Positions 21,542 to 26,372 of a stretch of DNA of 26,372 nt are shown here, piece after piece (position 1 is the first letter of the stretch; each line of letters starts with the position of its first letter). The notes below the pieces were generated by a model that saw only the letters and a program-made list of their open reading frames with translations, did not search any database and was not told where the DNA came from. Source of the DNA: Reticulomyxa filosa (taxonomy: Eukaryota > Foraminifera > Reticulomyxidae); assembly GCA_000512085.1 (NCBI GenBank), contig ASPP01007960.1:1-26372 (forward strand), in the 5' to 3' direction. Made by a program: the position numbers and the translations under genes.

Positions 21542-23170
21542 TTAAGTTTTCAAACACGATTGATAAGGAGGAACTTTTTTAAAAAAAGCAGCGAGATCAG
21601 TGGGATCAATGTACCATACAGAAGGATCTCTTGCGTGTTGAACAAAGCGAACGGGAACAACCCAGTTGTTTAACTCATGTTGAATGCGTTGAGACTGTCG
21701 AGATTGATTTGCGTTGGCGCTCTTGTCTATTCTCGAGTGAGTTCCTTTTCCACAAATGATGGAGATGATGCCATTATGGAAATACTTGGACAAAGCATGC
21801 CTTTGAAAAGTGACCAAGTAGCGTAAAATGAAAGTGGTGGAAATGTGAGACATCAAATGGAAATCCAACACAGCACCTGAGATGAAAGGATGAGCCACCC
21901 ATATTGGAAGAGAGTGCCGACACTGCGGAGTGGACCACAAGAACTCGAATTTGGGAACAGCCTTGAGCCAATCATCTTTATGTAGTAGGATGAAGGCTTG
22001 AAGGAGCAGGTCCATTTCCTTTAGAGGGACAGTACGAAAGTTGGGTAATTCAATAGGGAATAGTGGAGAAAGTTCGTTCAAGAATATGTGCAAAAAGGAT
22101 TGGAAATGTTGTTGTCTCTCCTTCTCATTCTCTGCGAGTTCCATCATTCGAATATATCCAATGCATTGAAATACAATAATCTTTTGATCATTGATATTTA
22201 TTCTGCCGTATTTGGCCAACTTGCACACCCGTTTGTAATAAAAGTCAAACATCTCCTGCACTTTGTTGGCTTGCAACAGTGAAGCCATTACAATAGTCGT
22301 CCACACTTCGAGCGAGTTGTATACGTCTGTAGATGTTTGCAATTGCTTTTCCATTGTGTTCCAGATATTCATCATTTTATCCAATTCTCCTGCTTTGCCG
22401 TACACATTCAACATTGCTCCCAACAATTCCGGCGAGTCGGCTCGTATGAGCCGTTGGTCTCGATTTTGTATAAGCTTTTCTGCTGTTTCCACTTGACATG
22501 CATTTGCACACACTGTCAACAATAACGAATAGCACACGCCGTCCGGAGCAATGCCAAACTTGTCTTGCATCATGTTAAAGTACTTTAGTGCTTTTTCCAC
22601 GTTTCCTCTTTCTTTGTGTGCCTTGATCATCGCTGTAAACAATATCACATTCGGCTTCTCTCGCATTGTCTCGCACTCGTTTTCAAACCACTTTTCAAAA
22701 TATTGATCTGCCAAGCTGTGTCTATCACACATCGCCCAAAAGTTCAATACGCTTGCACAAAATATTACATTCAGCTGTACTTTATACTCCTCCGCAAGTT
22801 CCACCACTTCGAGTACGTCTCTCCAACTATTATGCCTCTCGAACAGTAATTTCACTGCCGCCGAATATAGTATTACATTCCAATTAGACGGATCTTTCAG
22901 AAAGTTAAATATACTGTCTTTTTCCATATATCGCATGTCGTCGACTTTTTCTTTCATATGTTGTGGGATTTCTGCTTTCGTTAATGCTCCATTTACACCA
23001 CGCATTCTTTTTCGAGAGGCTGCGTCATCCTTTATTTGCTTCACAAAGATATCTTTTTGGTTTTGCACAAACTTCAGAGGGACATGATATAATCGTCTTA
23101 TCACATTTTTACATAATTTGCTTTCGAGATTTCTTTGCAAAAAAATTTTCTTGACAACGTGGTGCTGCAT
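21542..23170 (-). CDS. PPR protein with C-terminal Smr domain, probably mitochondrial
   Basis: Intronless ORF of 542 residues. The N-terminus (MQHHVVKKIFLQRNLESKL) is basic with no acidic residue until position 16, like a mitochondrial targeting peptide. Residues about 90-340 contain helical pairs of the pentatricopeptide type, clearest at KPNVILFTAMIKAHKERGNV and APDGVCYSLLLTVCANACQV. PPR arrays bind organelle RNA one base per repeat. Residues about 425-540 look like an Smr domain: LDFHLMS in place of the usual LDLHG, then IISIICGKGTHSR and IQHELNNW. The Asp-x-His pair linked to nuclease activity in Smr proteins is kept, while the Gly after it is changed. PPR-Smr proteins act in organelle RNA processing or translation. 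The lack of introns contrasts with most neighbours. Family call confident; the target is unknown. Confidence 0.5.
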   Translation of the reverse strand: MQHHVVKKIFLQRNLESKLCKNVIRRLYHVPLKFVQNQKDIFVKQIKDDAASRKRMRGVNGALTKAEIPQHMKEKVDDMRYMEKDSIFNFLKDPSNWNVILYSAAVKLLFERHNSWRDVLEVVELAEEYKVQLNVIFCASVLNFWAMCDRHSLADQYFEKWFENECETMREKPNVILFTAMIKAHKERGNVEKALKYFNMMQDKFGIAPDGVCYSLLLTVCANACQVETAEKLIQNRDQRLIRADSPELLGAMLNVYGKAGELDKMMNIWNTMEKQLQTSTDVYNSLEVWTTIVMASLLQANKVQEMFDFYYKRVCKLAKYGRININDQKIIVFQCIGYIRMMELAENEKERQQHFQSFLHIFLNELSPLFPIELPNFRTVPLKEMDLLLQAFILLHKDDWLKAVPKFEFLWSTPQCRHSLPIWVAHPFISGAVLDFHLMSHISTTFILRYLVTFQRHALSKYFHNGIISIICGKGTHSRIDKSANANQSRQSQRIQHELNNWVVPVRFVQHARDPSVWYIDPTDLAAFFKKVPPYQSCLKT

Positions 23171-23703
23171 TACAAGTACGCAATTTTGTTAAGGTCGTCC
23201 CTTTTTTTGTGTATGTTCGGAACGTCAAAGACCGTTTGAGCCCAAAAATACTGTCACATGCACTATCCCATATCTTATTGATGATATCAATTATAGCTCA
23301 ATTTCAAAAACAAAATCCTACACCGAGACAAGACAATATTCGTTGAGATCTTAAACGCAAAGAAAATGACAGAAACTTCTGTCAACTTGCTATCACTGAA
23401 ATTGTGCCAGTTTTTGTAAAAATAGAAAGTAAATTTAGTTTAAAAACACATGAAAGTTCATGACCGTTGTGTTTTGCTGATGTCAGTCGAAAAAAAGTCT
23501 CCACTTAAAAAAAACTCAACTCACTCGCACTTTATCGTAACTTTCGTGCTTTTCTTCAACGTTTGCAACTTTTTATATTCTTCGAAAAATATATAAAACT
23601 TTTAATAAAGGTTAGTTCTTTTGTTATGTTGACAAGTTTTCTGTTCATTTGTTTCGGACTTTAAACAAACTGAATAAAAAATAAAAATGAAAGACAAACG
23701 AAA
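23171..23703. other. Divergent promoter region
   Basis: About 530 bases between the start codons of the PPR-Smr gene (-) and the SAP gene (+). No exon seen. A TATATAAAAC stretch at about 23590-23600 could be a TATA-like element for the + strand gene; this is a guess from sequence alone. Confidence 0.5.
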
Positions 23704-24473
23704 ATGTCAAAACGAAAATCGTCAGAGAAATTGTCATGGGGAGAAATAAAGATGGAAAATTTAAATTTGAAAGATCTAAGAACATTGTTGTCGAATAGAG
23801 AAACAGGCAAAGTCCCAGGAGTGCGTAAAGAAATGGAAGATATGTTGAAAACCAAACCATTAGAAATTGATTATAAAGAGGACATGACAATCAAACAGCT
23901 TCAAGTGGAGCTGAAACTTTTGGGATTGGATGCTACTCCAGCCAAAAAAGATGTGTTATTGCAAAGGCTCGCAGGCGATATTGACGCCCCTCCAAAGAAA
24001 AAAACTAAAAGTACACCCAGGGCAAGAAAACACAAAGCACACGGCGCTAAAATATTTGTCACCATTTCAGACGAAGGTATCCCGATCACATACATTCGCC
24101 ACCAAAAAAATTTTTCGAAATTTGTCCGAGCTTTTTTTTCAAAAAAAAATTGGAAGCGGGGTTTTGAAACATACTTTTGATTGGCGGAGTTAATTCATTG
24201 GAAGATGTGATTTTGTTTTATTTAGCCAAAGATGAAGAAGGACCAAAAGTGATCGGAGTTTATGCATTCGAACAAGCGGCTTATAATGCCGCGATTGGGA
24301 AACTCTTGGAAGTGCTTAAAAAAAAAGATGAAAAGCGATACGAAGAGGTTCGCAAGGATGCGGAAGGACCAGCTTCGGCTGATCTGTTTAAGAAAGTATT
24401 GGCAAAATGTGCTTCTTCTTACAACTCAGGAGAAGCTCCTGACGTCAGAGTTATTGAAAAGAAAGTGCAATAA
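23704..24473 (+). CDS. SAP-domain protein (2 exons)
   Basis: Likely nuclear DNA- or chromatin-binding protein of 218 residues. Exons 23704-24076 and 24190-24473 join across a phase-1 intron that starts GTATCC and ends GGCGGAG. Residues about 61-93 (MTIKQLQVELKLLGL, then KKDVLLQRL) match the SAP helix-extended-helix fold used to bind AT-rich DNA. Residues about 17-50 (LKDLRTLLSNRETG) may be a degenerate second copy. A basic stretch follows (PPKKKTKSTPRARKHK), a good nuclear signal. The C-terminal half (LEDVILFYLAKDEEGP, EVLKKKDEKRYEEV) is helical and not recognised. The ATG at 23704 fits the frame; another ATG at 23687 is in a different frame. SAP call confident, overall role unknown. Confidence 0.5.
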
Positions 24474-24491
24474 TGTGACGTTAAAATGTTG

Positions 24492-24497
24492 AATAAA
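24492..24497 (+). promoter_or_regulatory. Probable polyadenylation signal AATAAA
   Basis: AATAAA lies about 19 bases after the stop codon of the SAP gene and is followed by a GT-rich stretch, supporting the 3' end. Confidence 0.5.
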
Positions 24498-24628
24498 AAG
24501 GTCTTGTGGATGGACAACAAACTCTTGAATTTTTACTGAAAAAAGGTAAAAACATTTATTGAATATTTCAATTGTTGGGAAAATTTTAGAAAGTTTTTCT
24601 CTAAATTATGTCCATTGGACGTATTCGT

Positions 24629-25013
24629 TCAATTTTTCAAAAAATAATCAACTAAAGCCAAACATGGTTCGAATAAATATTTATTCTGGGACTGTAAAAA
24701 GTTAGATGAATCATCGTAGAATTTTTCCATTATAAAAAAGTACAGCTCTTTACGGAAGCTATATGAACTTATGAAATCCCTTTTTGCAAAAAAGCTTTGT
24801 TTGCTTTTTTTGTTGTTTTGTGTTTCTAAGATCAAACTGAAAGTGTGGACATGGCAAACTTTTCGGTTGAGCAAATCCGAAGCATGACGGACGGCCAAAC
24901 CAACGTCGACAACGTTTCTGTTGCAAAGGTTGTCAAGGAAAATTGACATTAACTGATCCAACGCGGGTGATAGTACTATTGACAAACGAAAGCTAGTCCG
25001 ATTTATGGATTTC
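24629..25013 (-). CDS. 3' part of an unidentified minus-strand gene
   Basis: An open frame from a possible acceptor (TTATTATAG, exon start near 25013) to a stop at 24629 encodes about 127 residues without an initiator Met, so the start must lie upstream in exons I could not find. The first part (INRTSFRLSIVLSP, ALDQLMSIFLDNLCNRN, VGLAVRHASDLLNRKVC) is helical and loosely resembles a histone-fold helix pair, but not enough to call it. The rest is mixed. TTTATT at about 24553 reads AATAAA on the minus strand downstream of the stop and supports a real 3' end. A chance ORF remains possible. Confidence 0.5.
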
Positions 25014-26372
25014 TGCTATAATAAGTAGGTACGAATGTAAATAAAGCACGTTAAGTCGACATTCGATGTGATAATAACATTGATAATGGACTGATTGTAA
25101 ATTACATTGAAGTGATGTATGCAAACTAAAGCATTATTACGTAAAGTAATTTCGGAATGATCAAATAAATATTGCTATTGACAAATTAAATGTGTAACTT
25201 GAAGTAATAATAAAAAGTGAATAATTACTATGTTTGTAATTCATTTGCAATAGTGTTTGGAATTAGAATTATTGTTTAGCAAGATTTCGGAAAATTAGAA
25301 GTATAAAAAACAAAATGTTGAAAGAAGAATATTTGCGATTGAAGCAAATAATAAAATAAATAGACTAAAAGTAATACAAGAAACAAAGTATTGTTTTCAG
25401 TTAATAAAGATTTATTATGTTTAATAGAACGTTTAGTGAAAAGTTAATAAATATTGGAAAATAATACATTTAATTATATTATATAATACAAAGATTATTT
25501 AACTTCAAATTTAAAAATATTATATTACACGAAAAATATATAATTAACTTTATAATAAGAAGCTGAACTTGATGATGAATTAAAAAGTAAAATAATCATA
25601 AATAAGTTCACAATAATATAATAATGTTAAAAAGAAACAAAGGATATATAAATATTAATATTATAATGAAAATTATTTGAATATATTAACTGTACTTCTG
25701 TTTCCACATTAAATGATATTATTTATGAATTGGTTGTATATTGAATAAATTTACTGAATAACTTGACTACTTACTTGATTGTAATTACAACGGCTGTGAC
25801 TGCGATATTAAATTGATTATCAAGAATGTTAATATGGTATTAGTATGTAATATGTGAATTTACAATAAATACAACATACTTGATATGGTTTAAATTATAG
25901 TAAGTAAAAAATTTACAATTGACTTGATGTTAGATTATTTATTTGAATCATTGTTGTATAAAAAAATAAAATAATGACATTGATGTTTATAAAAGTATTT
26001 GAATATAACTAAATATTTGGTGGTTAAGGCAGATTAGCGTGTTAATTTCATTACTCGATCGATTTTTAGTTCCCATTTGCGCAATCGTCTATGCTAATTC
26101 TCTTTTTAACGACTTAATTTCTTTTATGCTTTTCTTTTGTTTTCTGGGTTTGTTATTATTTTATTTAGGCTTCGCTTCATTTCTTTGACTATTGTTGACA
26201 GCATCAGCATATGAATATTTCTTTGATTGATTCCGCACATTAGGTTTATTGAAATGCTTTGCAAAGCATCTTTTTCTTCAATAATATAGTTTCTTTTTTA
26301 GTCAATTTAATTTAAGTTTTCTCTTGCCTTGCGAATCACTTCACATTTCACTGAATCACTTGGATTGCACAA
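25014..26372. other. Very AT-rich tract without recognisable genes
   Basis: About 1 kb (25050-26030) is dominated by AATAAT/TTATAAT words with no ORF worth reporting. From about 26030 to the end, the sequence becomes T-rich with more G and C (ACTCGATCGATT at about 26053), as in a 5' or intronic region of a further gene. It may also be a long intron of the minus-strand gene ending at 24629. No tandem array or inverted repeat of clear length was seen. Confidence 0.5.

Noticed and set aside
1-26372. Programmed frameshifting (Euplotes-like) to explain breaks between ORFs
   Set aside because: All breaks but one are explained by short introns with GT-AG ends and matching phase, and the remaining one at 2858-2961 does not have an AAA-TAA/TAG slip site.
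1-26372. CRISPR array, tRNA, rRNA or transposon
   Set aside because: No regularly spaced repeats, cloverleaf-like segments, terminal inverted repeats or transposase/reverse-transcriptase frames were seen on either strand.

Overview
The window is nuclear DNA from an intron-rich, AT-rich protist. It is full of homopolymers and (TA/CA)n tracts, and introns are short (mostly 60-130 nt) with TATATA palindromes. Genes lie on both strands at high density. The style fits a foraminiferan such as Reticulomyxa, but that is inference from texture, not from a marker gene. I joined exons by matching splice phase. Five multi-exon models (6882-8396, 9268-12498, 12853-15450, 15813-19605, 23704-24473) come out as uninterrupted frames whose exon lengths sum to a multiple of three.

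Layout. 86-6379 (+): 3' part of a very large actin-type RPEL-repeat protein (about 20 repeats) with a coiled-coil C-terminal half. 6882-8396 (+): unrecognised 392-residue protein with Cys pairs and an acidic tail. 9268-12498 (+): coiled-coil protein with a C-terminal Csm1/Pcs1 (monopolin-type) domain. 12853-15450 (-): unrecognised 660-residue multi-pass membrane protein. 15813-19605 (-): ADP-ribosyltransferase of about 888 residues with CCCH fingers, two U2AF35-like CCCH+RRM units, an MLLE (PABC) domain, a WWE domain and a PARP catalytic domain. 19952-20440 (+): acidic protein ending in a CaaX box. 21542-23170 (-): intronless mitochondrial-type PPR-Smr protein. 23704-24473 (+): SAP-domain protein. 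24629-about 25013 (-): 3' part of an unidentified gene. 25014-26372 is very AT-rich with no supportable gene.

The genes do not form a pathway; this is an ordinary eukaryotic neighbourhood. The strongest candidates for something undescribed are the MLLE-containing CCCH/WWE PARP and the roughly 20-fold RPEL array. The Csm1-like protein is a further notable occurrence. No tRNA, rRNA, CRISPR array or transposon was seen.
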